From positions 2,235,001-2,299,000 of the forward strand of contig NZ_CP071604.1 of assembly GCF_017357225.1 (NCBI RefSeq): a DNA stretch of 64,000 nucleotides, written 5' to 3'. The position numbers and the translations under genes are program-made. Under the pieces are notes generated by a model that was not told the origin of the DNA, did no database searches, and was given only the letters and a program-made list of their open reading frames with translations. Shown here piece after piece: positions 47,070 through 56,118 of this stretch. The DNA is from Rhizobium binae. Lineage in GTDB: Bacteria > Pseudomonadota > Alphaproteobacteria > Rhizobiales > Rhizobiaceae. Each line of letters opens with the position of its first letter. Position 1 is the stretch's first letter.

Positions 47070-47750
47070 TCAAACGGCCATATTCGCCGCCGCAGACATC
47101 ACTTCCCGCGGCGCTGGGACGCCGAACATGTGGCGGCCGGCCTCCTCGACTTCCGTGAAGCACCAGCGCACGACACCGTCACGATCGAGCAGGAATTCGC
47201 CGACAAGCTGGCCTTCGCCGGTGGCGATCATCTGCCTGTCATCCTCGGTGACTTCGTAACCGTCAGCCTTGTCGAGAAAATCCCTCGCTGCGAACGGGTT
47301 CATCGGTTCGGGAAGCTCGCCCGGCATGTCGACGCGCATCGACATCACCGTGTCCATGCCGACCTTGTGCGGCCACTCGTTTTCGGTCTCGGTGAATTGA
47401 AGGTTCGGCAGGCCGAAGGCGCGATGTGATACCCGTTCGGGGTCGGAGGCAGCCAGCAAGTTGGGAAGTGGGTGGTAACGGAAATAAAGGCGCGCTCGCT
47501 CAATCGGGGTATTGACGACAGTCAGGCTGTCGATGCCCTTCTCCTGCAATGCATCGGTCAGTTCGGCCATTGCGGCGATCTGCCTGCGGCAGAAGGGGCA
47601 ATGCAGTCCGCGGAACAGGCCGACGAGCAGCGGCTTCTGGCCGCGAAAGTCGTCGATGGCGATCTTGCCCTGGCGGGTGATCGCATCCAGCACCACGTTG
47701 GGCGCGCGATCTCCAGGCCGTAATGGTCTATCGGCGTGGTTCTCCTGCAT
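47070..47750 (-). CDS. AhpC/TSA (redoxin) family protein
   Basis: A 226 aa thioredoxin-fold protein of the peroxiredoxin-like group. The active-site region FRGLHCPFCRRQIAAMAELT has a CPFC dithiol rather than the single peroxidatic Cys of classical AhpC, so it could be a disulfide reductase or an atypical peroxiredoxin. Later regions (WPHKVGMDTVMSMRVDMPGE) look family-specific. No signal peptide is present. It is convergent with the TPR regulator. Confidence 0.78.
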   Translation of the reverse strand: MQENHADRPLRPGDRAPNVVLDAITRQGKIAIDDFRGQKPLLVGLFRGLHCPFCRRQIAAMAELTDALQEKGIDSLTVVNTPIERARLYFRYHPLPNLLAASDPERVSHRAFGLPNLQFTETENEWPHKVGMDTVMSMRVDMPGELPEPMNPFAARDFLDKADGYEVTEDDRQMIATGEGQLVGEFLLDRDGVVRWCFTEVEEAGRHMFGVPAPREVMSAAANMAV

Positions 47751-47824
47751 TGTTCGTTCCTCCCTTTATGCGTCTGAATCGCTTATTCTATTCGATATTG
47801 CGCGATCATGGCGGTGCGAACCCT

Positions 47825-50800
47825 TCAGTCGAGAAACGGCAGGACGACGAGGGTGCCCGGGTCGAGGTTATGGCGGATGCACACATCCTGTGCCAGCGTG
47901 AAATACCGTTCCGCTTCGTCCATATCGTCATGTTCGAGGCTCAGCGTCGCCAAACCATCATAACACGGAAAGAGCAATTGCGGCTCGTCAATTTCCTGTG
48001 CAACTTCAAGAGCTTCTTCGTAATACTTACGAGCTAGCTTCGGCTGCCCATGGCATTGGTGAATCTGGCCGAGCACGATCAGCGGCACCGACAGGTGATC
48101 GCGCTGATCGAGCCCCCGGTCGATTTCGACCGCCTTTTCCGCCGCCGGCACGCCTTCGGCCGCACAGCGATCGGTGAAGGTACAGCAGGATACTGCGAGA
48201 TTGGCGAGAAGGCGCGCCTGGAAGCCGAGATCGCCGATACGGGTTGCGACCTCCAGCCCACGGCGGCAGACCGTGATGGCGTTGGCCGGATCGACGATCG
48301 TGTAGAGTACGCCGAGATTGGAATAGGCGCGGCAGGCGGCACTTTGCAGATCGGCTTTTTCGGCGACCGAGAGGCTGCGCTCCACTTCCTGCACGGCGTC
48401 GCGCCGGCGTCCGAGCCGCGCGAGCGCTACACCCTTGGTGTTCAACGCCTCCGCCATCGCCCGGGCTGCCTCGCGGCCGGCCTCGGTCGTTCCATCGATC
48501 GGCAGCGTTTGCAGGCATTGCAGCGCCTGGGTCGCCCACTCGGCGGCGGCGGCCTGATCCCCCATGCGAAAGGCGAGATGACCGCGCTCTTGCAGGAGGT
48601 GGGCATGTTCGACCGGTGCATCGATCGTCGCGATCATCGCTTCCGCCGCGGCACAATGCGTCTCCGCCTGGTCGCGGCGCCCCGCATCGAGATGCAGGCG
48701 GCCGATCTTTCGCATTATCCTTGCTGCGGAGATCGGGTCGTCATTGGCGCGGTGGATCGAAAGCGCTTGCTGATAATGGGTCAAGGCATCGTCGCGGCGA
48801 CCGGCAGGGCCGCAGAGATCGGCAAGGCGCTCCAGCAGCGCCAATTGCTCCGGCGCAACCTCAGGCTCATCTGCGAAGGCCGCGAGAGCTTGATGATAGA
48901 GCCGCATTGCATCGTCATTGGCATATGTCTTGCGCGCTTCATCGCCTGCTGCCATCAGATAGGCGGCGCCCTTGGTCTTGTCCGTGGTCAGGCTGAAGTG
49001 ATGGCCGAGTTGCGCCAGCTGCTCGGGACGCTCGGGAGCCAGGCCATATTGGCGTTCCAGAACCCGCCCGATCCTGCCATGGAGCTCCATGCGGCGTTGC
49101 AGCAGCAGGTTCTGGTAGATGACGTCGTGCATCAGCGTCTGGCTGAAGCGATAGCCGGGCGACCCGCCCGCATCGGGGCCGCGCAATTCCTCGACGATAT
49201 TGGCATCGCAGAGATAGTCCAGTGCGGCATCGATGGCGGCCGGATCGGTGGCGATGTCGCGGAGCAGGGCGGTATCAAATTTCGGGCCGACCACCGCCGC
49301 CTCCTGCGCCAACCGCCTGATCTCCTGCGGCAGACGGTCAACGCGGGCAAGCAACAAGGCTTGCAGGTTCACCGGGATGGCGACATCCGTGTCGTCGGCC
49401 GCAACATGCCAGCGCTGACCGTCATGATGCAGCGTGCCCATGTCGATCAGTCCACGCAGGATTTCTTCGATGAAAAGCGGATTGCCACCGGCGCGGTCGA
49501 GGATGCGTTTGCGCATTGCGACCGGCAGCTTGCCATGCGCCTCGCCAAAAAAGGCGGCAAGCAGCCTCTGCCCATCGGCCGCAGCGAGTGGGCCAAGGCG
49601 CTGCACGGTGACGTTGACGCGATTGGAGTTCAGCGGGTCGGTCTGCGAGGTCGGCCGGTAGATCACAAGCAGCATCAGCCGGCTGCGTTCCAGCCGGTCC
49701 ATCATGAAGCGAAGCACTTCCAGCGAAGCCGTGTCTGCCCAATGCAGGTCCTCGATCACGAGCAGGAGAGGGCCTTGCGCCAGCCGCCGCTCGAACACGG
49801 TGCGGATCGCGTAGAAGATCTGCCGTCGCAACTGCTCCGGCTCGATGTGCCGCAACGCCCCATCGGGATCACCGAGGCCGAGCACATGCTGAAAAAGCGG
49901 CTGCAGCCCGTCAACATCGTCCTGCGTCAGATCGAGTGCGCGAAACCCCGTTGTCAACAGCTGTCGCGTCCTGTCGCGATCGTCGCGCTCGCCGATGCCG
50001 TAGGCGCTTCGCACGACCGCGGCGAGGGTGCCGTAGGATTGTTCGCCCAGGGGAGAGCAGGTGGCTTTGCGAATGGCAAGGCCAGGGAAACGGGTCGTAT
50101 CCGCGGCGATCCCGACGAATTCGGTGGCCAGACGCGATTTCCCGATGCCCGCTTCGCCGATCAGGCGGACGAGCTGAGCAGAACCGTCACAGGCGAGATC
50201 GAGGCAGGTCAGCAGCCGTGACAATTCTGCATCCCGTCCGACCATCGGCGCCTGAAGTCCGAAACTTTCGAGCCCGCGCGCAGTATGCGGCGTTTCCAGC
50301 AGGCCGGTCAGCCGATGGACGAGAACGTTTCCGCTCTTGCCGCGCAAGGTCTGCGCGCCGAGACTGTCGAAGGCGAAGGCATGGCGGGTGAGGCGGTAGG
50401 TCAGCGGACCGACGAGAATATCGTTTTCGCCGGCCATGGATTGCAGCCGTTGGGCGGTGTTCACCGTGTCGCCGGTCACGGAATAGGATTTGGCGCCAAC
50501 CGCGCCGAAGCCGCCGGTAACGACAGGGCCGCTGTTGATGCCGATATGCAGGCGCAGCGGCACGCCGGCGCGCGACTGCCAGCGCGTGTCGACTGCGGCG
50601 GCCCGATTGATCATGTCGAGTGCGGCGCCAAGGGCCCGCACCGGATCGTCCTCATGGGCAACCGGCGCGCCGAACAGCGCCAGAAGGGCGTCGCCGACGA
50701 ACTTGTCGACGAAGCCGCCGTAGGCTTCCACCGCCCGGGTCATCTCTTCGAACAATTCGTTCTGCAGCACCCGCATGGTTTCGGGGTCGATCTGCTCGCT

Positions 50801-51070
50801 CAGCGTGGTGAAGCCGCAGAGATCGGCAAAGAGCACCGTCACCGGCCGCCGGTCGGCGTCGCTGTCGGATTTCGCCGGCACCAGCCCAACAGCCGGCTTC
50901 GGAGTAGGCGGGGCATTACCTGAGATCGATGCACCGCATTTGGGGCAGAAGGCAAAATCTGGCTGGCAGGCATAGCCGCAAGTGCCGCAGGAGAGGGGTT
51001 GCCTTGCGCCGCATCGCGGACAGAAAGCAAAACCGCTCTGTATCTCGAAACCGCAGCCGGCGCAGTCCAT
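47825..51070 (-). CDS. Zinc-ribbon / class III nucleotide cyclase / AAA ATPase / TPR multidomain protein
   Basis: A 1081 aa cytoplasmic signalling protein. Two zinc ribbons at the N-terminus (MDCAGCGFEIQSGFAFCPRC, then GTCGYACQPDFAFCPKCGAS) are followed by a class III cyclase domain. That domain has VTVLFADLCGFTTLSEQIDP and FVDKFVGDALLALFGAP, i.e. both metal-binding aspartates. Next come an AAA/STAND-type ATPase (Walker A IGEAGIGKSRLA; Walker B LLLVIEDLHWAD) and TPRs to the C-terminus. The start at 51070 has GGTGAG upstream; 51079 is also possible. It probably makes cAMP or acts as a scaffold; the stimulus is unknown. Confidence 0.87.
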   Translation of the reverse strand: MDCAGCGFEIQSGFAFCPRCGARQPLSCGTCGYACQPDFAFCPKCGASISGNAPPTPKPAVGLVPAKSDSDADRRPVTVLFADLCGFTTLSEQIDPETMRVLQNELFEEMTRAVEAYGGFVDKFVGDALLALFGAPVAHEDDPVRALGAALDMINRAAAVDTRWQSRAGVPLRLHIGINSGPVVTGGFGAVGAKSYSVTGDTVNTAQRLQSMAGENDILVGPLTYRLTRHAFAFDSLGAQTLRGKSGNVLVHRLTGLLETPHTARGLESFGLQAPMVGRDAELSRLLTCLDLACDGSAQLVRLIGEAGIGKSRLATEFVGIAADTTRFPGLAIRKATCSPLGEQSYGTLAAVVRSAYGIGERDDRDRTRQLLTTGFRALDLTQDDVDGLQPLFQHVLGLGDPDGALRHIEPEQLRRQIFYAIRTVFERRLAQGPLLLVIEDLHWADTASLEVLRFMMDRLERSRLMLLVIYRPTSQTDPLNSNRVNVTVQRLGPLAAADGQRLLAAFFGEAHGKLPVAMRKRILDRAGGNPLFIEEILRGLIDMGTLHHDGQRWHVAADDTDVAIPVNLQALLLARVDRLPQEIRRLAQEAAVVGPKFDTALLRDIATDPAAIDAALDYLCDANIVEELRGPDAGGSPGYRFSQTLMHDVIYQNLLLQRRMELHGRIGRVLERQYGLAPERPEQLAQLGHHFSLTTDKTKGAAYLMAAGDEARKTYANDDAMRLYHQALAAFADEPEVAPEQLALLERLADLCGPAGRRDDALTHYQQALSIHRANDDPISAARIMRKIGRLHLDAGRRDQAETHCAAAEAMIATIDAPVEHAHLLQERGHLAFRMGDQAAAAEWATQALQCLQTLPIDGTTEAGREAARAMAEALNTKGVALARLGRRRDAVQEVERSLSVAEKADLQSAACRAYSNLGVLYTIVDPANAITVCRRGLEVATRIGDLGFQARLLANLAVSCCTFTDRCAAEGVPAAEKAVEIDRGLDQRDHLSVPLIVLGQIHQCHGQPKLARKYYEEALEVAQEIDEPQLLFPCYDGLATLSLEHDDMDEAERYFTLAQDVCIRHNLDPGTLVVLPFLD

Positions 51071-51367
51071 CGCTGGCATCTCACCAACCCGGTGCGCGAC
51101 GGTTATCTCAACCGCAACCAACGGGCCTCACACAGAAGACCAGCATGAACCTGTTGCCCCGTGCCCGCAAGCATCAAACAGGCGTTCAGCGATGATCGCC
51201 GTTGAACACCTGCTCTCTTGAGAGCCGCGTCGAAGGTAACGGCGTCACCTCGTCCCTGCCAGAAACTGGCGGAAGCGCTCCGATTTCGGCTCCGGTTCGG
51301 AAGGCGGCTCTGAGGCACTGGAGAGTTACCTCAATACGAAGCTCGTCACCGAGGCGGCTTGAGCAAG
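51071..51367. other. Intergenic gap without recognised features
   Basis: About 300 bp between the cyclase-ATPase start and the GGDEF-EAL stop. Short frames exist on both strands but lack ribosome binding sites and sensible composition. It presumably holds the cyclase gene's promoter. I see no hairpin terminator with a T run. Confidence 0.5.
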
Positions 51368-53629
51368 CTATCGGCTTGCCTTTGCCGCTCCCTTGCCCTG
51401 CATCCGGCAAAATTCGATCAACTGATCCGAGGTCATGGGTCGTGCCAGAGCGTAACCCTGGAGCAAATGGCAACCGAGATCTTTCAGGATCTTCGCGTGC
51501 TCCATTGTCTCCACGCCCTCGGCAACGATGTCGATGTTCTGCGACCGGCCGATTTCGATGATGGAGGAGACCAGCCGGCGTTGCGAGGGAGAGGCGATGA
51601 TCGGCTTGATGATTTCTCGATCGATCTTAAGTCTGCGCGGCTCAAATCGAAGCAAGCTGACGATACTGGCATGTTCCGTGCCGAAATCGTCGATCTCGAT
51701 TTCAATGCCGAGCGCTTTGATTGCCGGAATGACTTCCTTGAGGGCAGGCTGAAGCTCGTCGAAGGAGATCGTCTCGAGCAGCTCGAAACATAGACGATCC
51801 TTCGCTGCGGGAAGCGCGGACAGCTCGGCGAGCAGATTTGCCTGCGCCAGCCGGCGCGCTGAAATATTGACGGAGACCCGTGGAATTTGCATTCCCAACC
51901 CGTCCCATCGCGTCAGCTCGAACAGCGCCTTTTGCAGGATCAGCCTGTCCATGTCGCCACTGCGCCCCAGTTTTTCCGCGGCATCCAGAAACGCGTTCGG
52001 GCCGAGCAGACCTTTTCGCGGATGATCCCAGCGGGCAAGCGCCTCGACACCTGCGATATCAAGCGTGTTCGCATTGAACTGTGGTTGGAAGAATGCGACG
52101 AGTTCATCGCGTTCGAGCGCTTGATTGAAGTCATCCGCCAGTTCTTTTGCATGGATTGCCGCGCTGCGAAGCTCCTCGGTGAAAACGGCCGCGCGGCCGC
52201 GGCCGGCTTTCTTCGCCTCATACAGTGCCAAATCGGCATTCAGAAGCAGCTGACTGAGATCCCGGTCGCGGGCACTTTCAGTTTCCCAGGCGACGCCGAC
52301 GCTTGCGCCGACCACATAACCGGCTCCATCGATAAAGATGGTCTGCTGCAGCGCGTCGACGATCTGTCTGGCCAATTCGGTTGCTTTAGGCTCGGGAGTG
52401 GTGCTCCAACTGGCGAAGACGAACTCGTCTCCGCCGATGCGGGCCGCAACATCATTCGGGCCTGTCAAATCGGCAAGCCGCGAAGCCGTTGTCTGCAGGA
52501 CCATGTCACCGCCGGCATGCCCCTTCGTGTCGTTGATCTCTTTAAAGCGGTCAAGATCGATATGGATGAGGATCAGACGGTCATGCGGATCGGGCCTCGG
52601 CGGCTGCGAGATCATCTGGTCGACAAATCGCCGATTGGGTAGTCCGGTGAGGGCGTCATGCAGTGACAGGTGCTCCAGCCTCTGTCGTGCTCGGACGAGC
52701 TTGTTCTTGTGAAGGCGAAGTTTTTCGATGGTCTTCTGGCGGGATTTGGTGAGAAAGCCGACCCAGACGATCGGCGCCACGACGCACAAAGCCAACAGGC
52801 TGGCATAGAGCTCAAAAGTGCCGATGCCATTATTCTGGCCCCATCCATGCCTGGGAAGCGCGGCGAGGGACCATCGACCGTAAGTCATATCGATGGAGGC
52901 GACGACCGGTTTCTTCGCAAAGGTTTCCAGGCTTCCAAGAAAGACCTGTTTGGGCGAATTCGGCTCCGGCGTCGTGCTGATCGCAATCTCGAGGTCGGTC
53001 GAACTGAGACCGCTATCCCCATATAGCCTCGGAATATCGATGATTCCGGAAAGCAGACCCCAAAAGATCTGGCTGTTGCCATCGTCGATATAAATCGGGC
53101 ACCTGACAACGAAAGCCGTTCCGCCTTGGACAAGCTCCACCGGGCCTGTCAGGACGATATTGTGTGTGTTGCGCGCCAGCATCGCGGCAGCCCGTTGCTT
53201 CTCATTTTTTCGGTAGTCGAGCCCGATGGCCTTTTCGTTTTCTTTTTCCGGATAAACCCACTGGACCACCATGTCGGGCGCTGCGGCAAAGCTTCGCAAT
53301 TGAGATTCAGGCCGCAGAATCTGCGCGGCAAGTTTGGAAAATCTGTTCTGGCCCATCGCCGGATCGACCGCGATGCCCGCCGCCAAACCTTGCAACAGCT
53401 TCACATTGCTGTTGAGGTTAGTCTGAAGTCGAGATGACAGCGTCGCAAGCTCGCCGGCAACAACCGAGCGTTCCTCGGCCAGCGACCGCTCAAGCCGCCA
53501 GTTCGTTGCCACCCAGACGACAATGGCCGCGATAATGGCCGCAAATAGCGCCGGAGCGAATGCACTCGCATGGCTCATCAGGGAGCCCGCGAAGGCGCGA
53601 ATTGTCTTTGTATTTCGTCGAAACTTCAT
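51368..53629 (-). CDS. Membrane GGDEF-EAL cyclic-di-GMP protein with CHASE-type sensor
   Basis: A 753 aa inner-membrane protein. A span near residues 20-45 (ALFAAIIAAIVVWVATNW) leads into a periplasmic CHASE-like sensor (about 50-260), a second span (ASLLALCVVAPIVWVGFLT), a coiled linker, GGDEF (ARIGGDEFVF) and EAL (GVEALARWDHP). The EAL domain keeps VNIS, ELLET, DDFGTEH, LKIDRE and AEGVE, so phosphodiesterase activity is likely. The RxxD inhibitory site is degenerate (GPND), so feedback inhibition of the cyclase part is doubtful. The start is set at MKFRRNTK. Confidence 0.9.
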   Translation of the reverse strand: MKFRRNTKTIRAFAGSLMSHASAFAPALFAAIIAAIVVWVATNWRLERSLAEERSVVAGELATLSSRLQTNLNSNVKLLQGLAAGIAVDPAMGQNRFSKLAAQILRPESQLRSFAAAPDMVVQWVYPEKENEKAIGLDYRKNEKQRAAAMLARNTHNIVLTGPVELVQGGTAFVVRCPIYIDDGNSQIFWGLLSGIIDIPRLYGDSGLSSTDLEIAISTTPEPNSPKQVFLGSLETFAKKPVVASIDMTYGRWSLAALPRHGWGQNNGIGTFELYASLLALCVVAPIVWVGFLTKSRQKTIEKLRLHKNKLVRARQRLEHLSLHDALTGLPNRRFVDQMISQPPRPDPHDRLILIHIDLDRFKEINDTKGHAGGDMVLQTTASRLADLTGPNDVAARIGGDEFVFASWSTTPEPKATELARQIVDALQQTIFIDGAGYVVGASVGVAWETESARDRDLSQLLLNADLALYEAKKAGRGRAAVFTEELRSAAIHAKELADDFNQALERDELVAFFQPQFNANTLDIAGVEALARWDHPRKGLLGPNAFLDAAEKLGRSGDMDRLILQKALFELTRWDGLGMQIPRVSVNISARRLAQANLLAELSALPAAKDRLCFELLETISFDELQPALKEVIPAIKALGIEIEIDDFGTEHASIVSLLRFEPRRLKIDREIIKPIIASPSQRRLVSSIIEIGRSQNIDIVAEGVETMEHAKILKDLGCHLLQGYALARPMTSDQLIEFCRMQGKGAAKASR

Positions 53630-53734
53630 CCGGTCGCCAGTTTGAATGACAGACTTGCATCCTTGCACAGTTTCTTTAAGGCAACGCTAAACCGCCGATG
53701 TGGTTGCAGGAAAGACAATCCGTTGGGGATTTGA

Positions 53735-53869
53735 TCAGTCCGGCGTGCATCGGCGCGTACTCAGAGCAAGCACATGCGCCGCCGACACCTTCGTCATCCG
53801 GCCGTTGACGACCTTCGACAAAACCTCGATCCGCTGCAGATCACGCTCGCTCATCGAAATCAGTCCCAT
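53735..53869 (-). pseudogene. Transposase N-terminal fragment (ISNCY-like)
   Basis: From the ATG at 53869 the frame reads MGLISMSERDLQRIEVLSKV and VNGRMTKVSAAHVLALS, the start of an ISNCY-type transposase with its helix-turn-helix. It then runs into unrelated codons (TRRCTPD) and stops at 53735. Only 44 codons of an expected 400-plus remain. Confidence 0.7.
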
Positions 53870-53950
53870 CCGCTTGTCTCCCACGTCATCAAACGCGGGG
53901 AGAGTGACATTCCAACTTTGCAGAAACAGGACACTCTAACTTTGCGGGTG
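53735..53950 (-). mobile_element. Left-end fragment of an ISNCY-like element
   Basis: A broken insertion sequence. Two 16-bp near-repeats, GACATTCCAACTTTGC (53906-53921) and GACACTCTAACTTTGC (53930-53945), spaced 24 bp apart, look like the terminal transposase-binding repeats. The 5' end of the transposase gene follows, then the element is cut near 53765. Confidence 0.65.
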
Positions 53951-53993
53951 ACTTCTAATGTAAATGCAACAGGAGCTTAAAGACTGACGCCTG

Positions 53994-54284
53994 TCACGCC
54001 ATGTCGTTGGCGGTCACCGCCCAGTAGCCTTCGGCATCGGGGAATTCCTGATCGTGCCAGTAGTTGCGTTTGATCTCTCGGGAGATGGTCGCACGGTCCC
54101 GGCCGAGGCGTCTGGCGATCTCAGACTGGCTAAACTTCTGATCCAACATCCTGGAAATCGATCGGCGTTCGTCAAAACTCAAATGCGAAAAGGTATGGCT
54201 CAAACCATGGCTCCCGAAAAGCAGGTAGCTTAGCGCTTTTGTTGCAGTTCGAGATAGCATGTGCCCCGCTACAAACAATGTCAA
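53994..54284 (-). pseudogene. IS30-family transposase N-terminal fragment
   Basis: The frame contains the IS30 helix-turn-helix region FSHLSFDERRSISRMLDQKF, then SEIARRLGRDRATISREIKR and YWAVTANDMA, and then stops. The whole catalytic DDE domain is missing. The 3' junction at about 53996 abuts the ISNCY-like fragment. The native start is probably near 54260 (MLSRTATKAL). Confidence 0.75.
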
Positions 54285-54455
54285 AGCTGATTAGATGCGC
54301 AACGCTGTCAGCCATTTAGAAATGCGACACTCGGCATGTCCACTTGCGCTGAGGCAAGCCCCCGACCGGACCGGCTGGGCCGGGTTGCAAGGGAAGGGAG
54401 GGGGCGGGTGAGGAGCACCCCTTCGGCTTTAGCTTTGAGACTATGAGTGCCCGAT

Positions 54456-55883
54456 TTATTCCGCTGCCTCCAGCCGTGCCAGCGCCTTCTGCCTTTTTGC
54501 GATGACCTCCGGATCATTCATGAAGTCCGTCCGCCGGCCAGGCTTGCGGCCACGCTTCTGATAACCATTGCCCTGGCTGCCATCGGGAATACCGAACATA
54601 TGATCCGTCTGGCCGGTGCGGCGAGGGCCGCTCTTGCTGCGTTGCTGTTCCCGCCCAGCCTGCAGCTCGGCGACGATGGAAAGCATGTCGTCGAGACGCT
54701 TGTTCTCGACAACCTCTGCCCGGTGGACCGACCGCAATGTATCGAAGGTTCTGTAGGGCAGGGTGAAGCTCTCGTGCATGATCTCGAGGCGGCCGTCCGG
54801 GTAGTCGCAGACAACGACCTTCTTACCCGCCAATGGCCTGGAAATCTCGGTCGGATCGAGAATGAACAAGACCTTGTCGTAACGGAGCGTCAGCGACTGC
54901 GACAGTGTGCGGACTTCCTTCCGGCACATGGCGCCATCGAGATTCTCATGGTCGGCCAGCGGTCGGTGCATGTCCTTCGGATTGCGCGGTTGCTTGCCGA
55001 ACCGCGAATTGAAATCCGCAATGAACTCAGGCGCATAGGCATTGGCAGCTTCGATCGTATCGATGCCGCGAAGCCGCATCTCCTTGACCAGCCGATCCTG
55101 CAATGTCTGGTTGGCGCGTTCCACACGGCCCTTGGCTTGCGGAGTGTTGGCACAGATAATGTCGATGTTCAGCTCATAAAGCGCACGACCAAACTGCGTC
55201 AGGCCGCTCGTCCGGTCCTTCTCCGACGCATGGGTCGAACGAAAAACACCATGCTTGTCGCTATAGAAAGCCAGCGGTTTGCCCCATTGCTGCAGATAGG
55301 CTTTCGTCGCATGCAGATAATCGAACGTGTTCTCCGATCCGGCAAAGCGAAGATGTAACAGCTTGCCAGTGGCGTCATCGATATAGACGAGCAGGGCGCA
55401 TTTGGGGCCGCGGTTCTCGAACCACCAGTGATGCGAACCATCGATCTGCACCAGTTCGCCAAAGCAGTCGCGCCGGCCGCGTGGCTGGAAAACCCGCTTC
55501 TTGCGCTCGCGACGCGAGATCCAGATGCCGGCCTCGGTCATCCATTGCCGCAGCGTCTCCTTGGCGACCGAAATATGATGCAGTTCGATCAGCTTCTCGC
55601 GAGCCAGCGTCGGACCGAAATCCAGATAGCGCTCCCGGATGAGATCCAGCGCCGCATTGCGAAACTCCTCGCTGTGGCGCCGGTTGCTCGGTTGTGATCG
55701 CTTCTTGGAAACAAGGCCGGCTGGACCATTCCGGTCATAAGCCTGCAGCAGCCGATGGACCTGACTTCGACTGAGGTCGAGCAGTTCGGCAGCCTGGACA
55801 ACGCTCAGGCGTTCGTCACGGATCTTCTGGATGACTTCGAGGCGATGCAACTCTTTCTGCGACATGGTGATCATAAAGGACAT
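54456..55883 (-). CDS. ISNCY-family transposase (DDE integrase core)
   Basis: A 475 aa transposase. The N-terminal helix-turn-helix region has LSVVQAAELLDLSRSQVHRL and LQAYDRNGPAGLVSKKRSQP. The rve-type catalytic core has Asp in LVQIDGSHHWW, Asp in AFYSDKHGVF and Glu in KGRVERANQTLQDRL. A C-terminal beta region (PLAGKKVVVCDYPDGRLEIM) follows. The gene is uninterrupted and all three acidic residues are present, so it may be active. It lies 136 bp inside the upstream inverted end. Confidence 0.88.
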   Translation of the reverse strand: MSFMITMSQKELHRLEVIQKIRDERLSVVQAAELLDLSRSQVHRLLQAYDRNGPAGLVSKKRSQPSNRRHSEEFRNAALDLIRERYLDFGPTLAREKLIELHHISVAKETLRQWMTEAGIWISRRERKKRVFQPRGRRDCFGELVQIDGSHHWWFENRGPKCALLVYIDDATGKLLHLRFAGSENTFDYLHATKAYLQQWGKPLAFYSDKHGVFRSTHASEKDRTSGLTQFGRALYELNIDIICANTPQAKGRVERANQTLQDRLVKEMRLRGIDTIEAANAYAPEFIADFNSRFGKQPRNPKDMHRPLADHENLDGAMCRKEVRTLSQSLTLRYDKVLFILDPTEISRPLAGKKVVVCDYPDGRLEIMHESFTLPYRTFDTLRSVHRAEVVENKRLDDMLSIVAELQAGREQQRSKSGPRRTGQTDHMFGIPDGSQGNGYQKRGRKPGRRTDFMNDPEVIAKRQKALARLEAAE

Positions 55884-55973
55884 GACGACTCCGACCGCTC
55901 ATGGTCTCGACCAGGCTGAAGATCGTCATCCTTGCTCCCAACATTGGCTTTGACCAGTGCGTCGAGAGGCGAG

Positions 55974-56019
55974 ACTGTCGCATCTCTAACTGGCCCAACT
56001 GTCGCATTACTAAATAGCC
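55974..56019 (-). repeat. Tandem terminal repeats at the transposase-proximal IS end
   Basis: Two 22-bp copies, 55974-55995 and 55998-56019, both starting ACTGTCGCAT, are offset by exactly 24 bp. They are likely transposase-binding sites. The same 24-bp offset occurs in the fragment at 53906-53945. Confidence 0.65.
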
Positions 56020-56118
56020 CCTACAAACAAAGATCACATAAGATAGATTATGGAACGCAAACTTTCATGCTACGCCAAAGGCTTGCACCGCTCCGCCCTT
56101 GCGCTGCCCAGATCCGGC

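Larger units (their letters stand above)
54310..56019 (-). mobile_element. Intact ISNCY-like insertion sequence (about 1.71 kb)
   Basis: The element is bounded by imperfect 22-bp inverted ends, 54310-54331 and 55998-56019, which match at 18 of 22 positions (core ATTTAG.AATGCGACA). It carries a single complete transposase gene. No target-site duplication is seen directly outside the ends, so one flank may have rearranged. Confidence 0.75.

Noticed and set aside
48050..50221. 723-codon open frame antisense to the cyclase-ATPase gene
   Set aside because: Same codon-bias artefact; the minus strand encodes coherent domains throughout.
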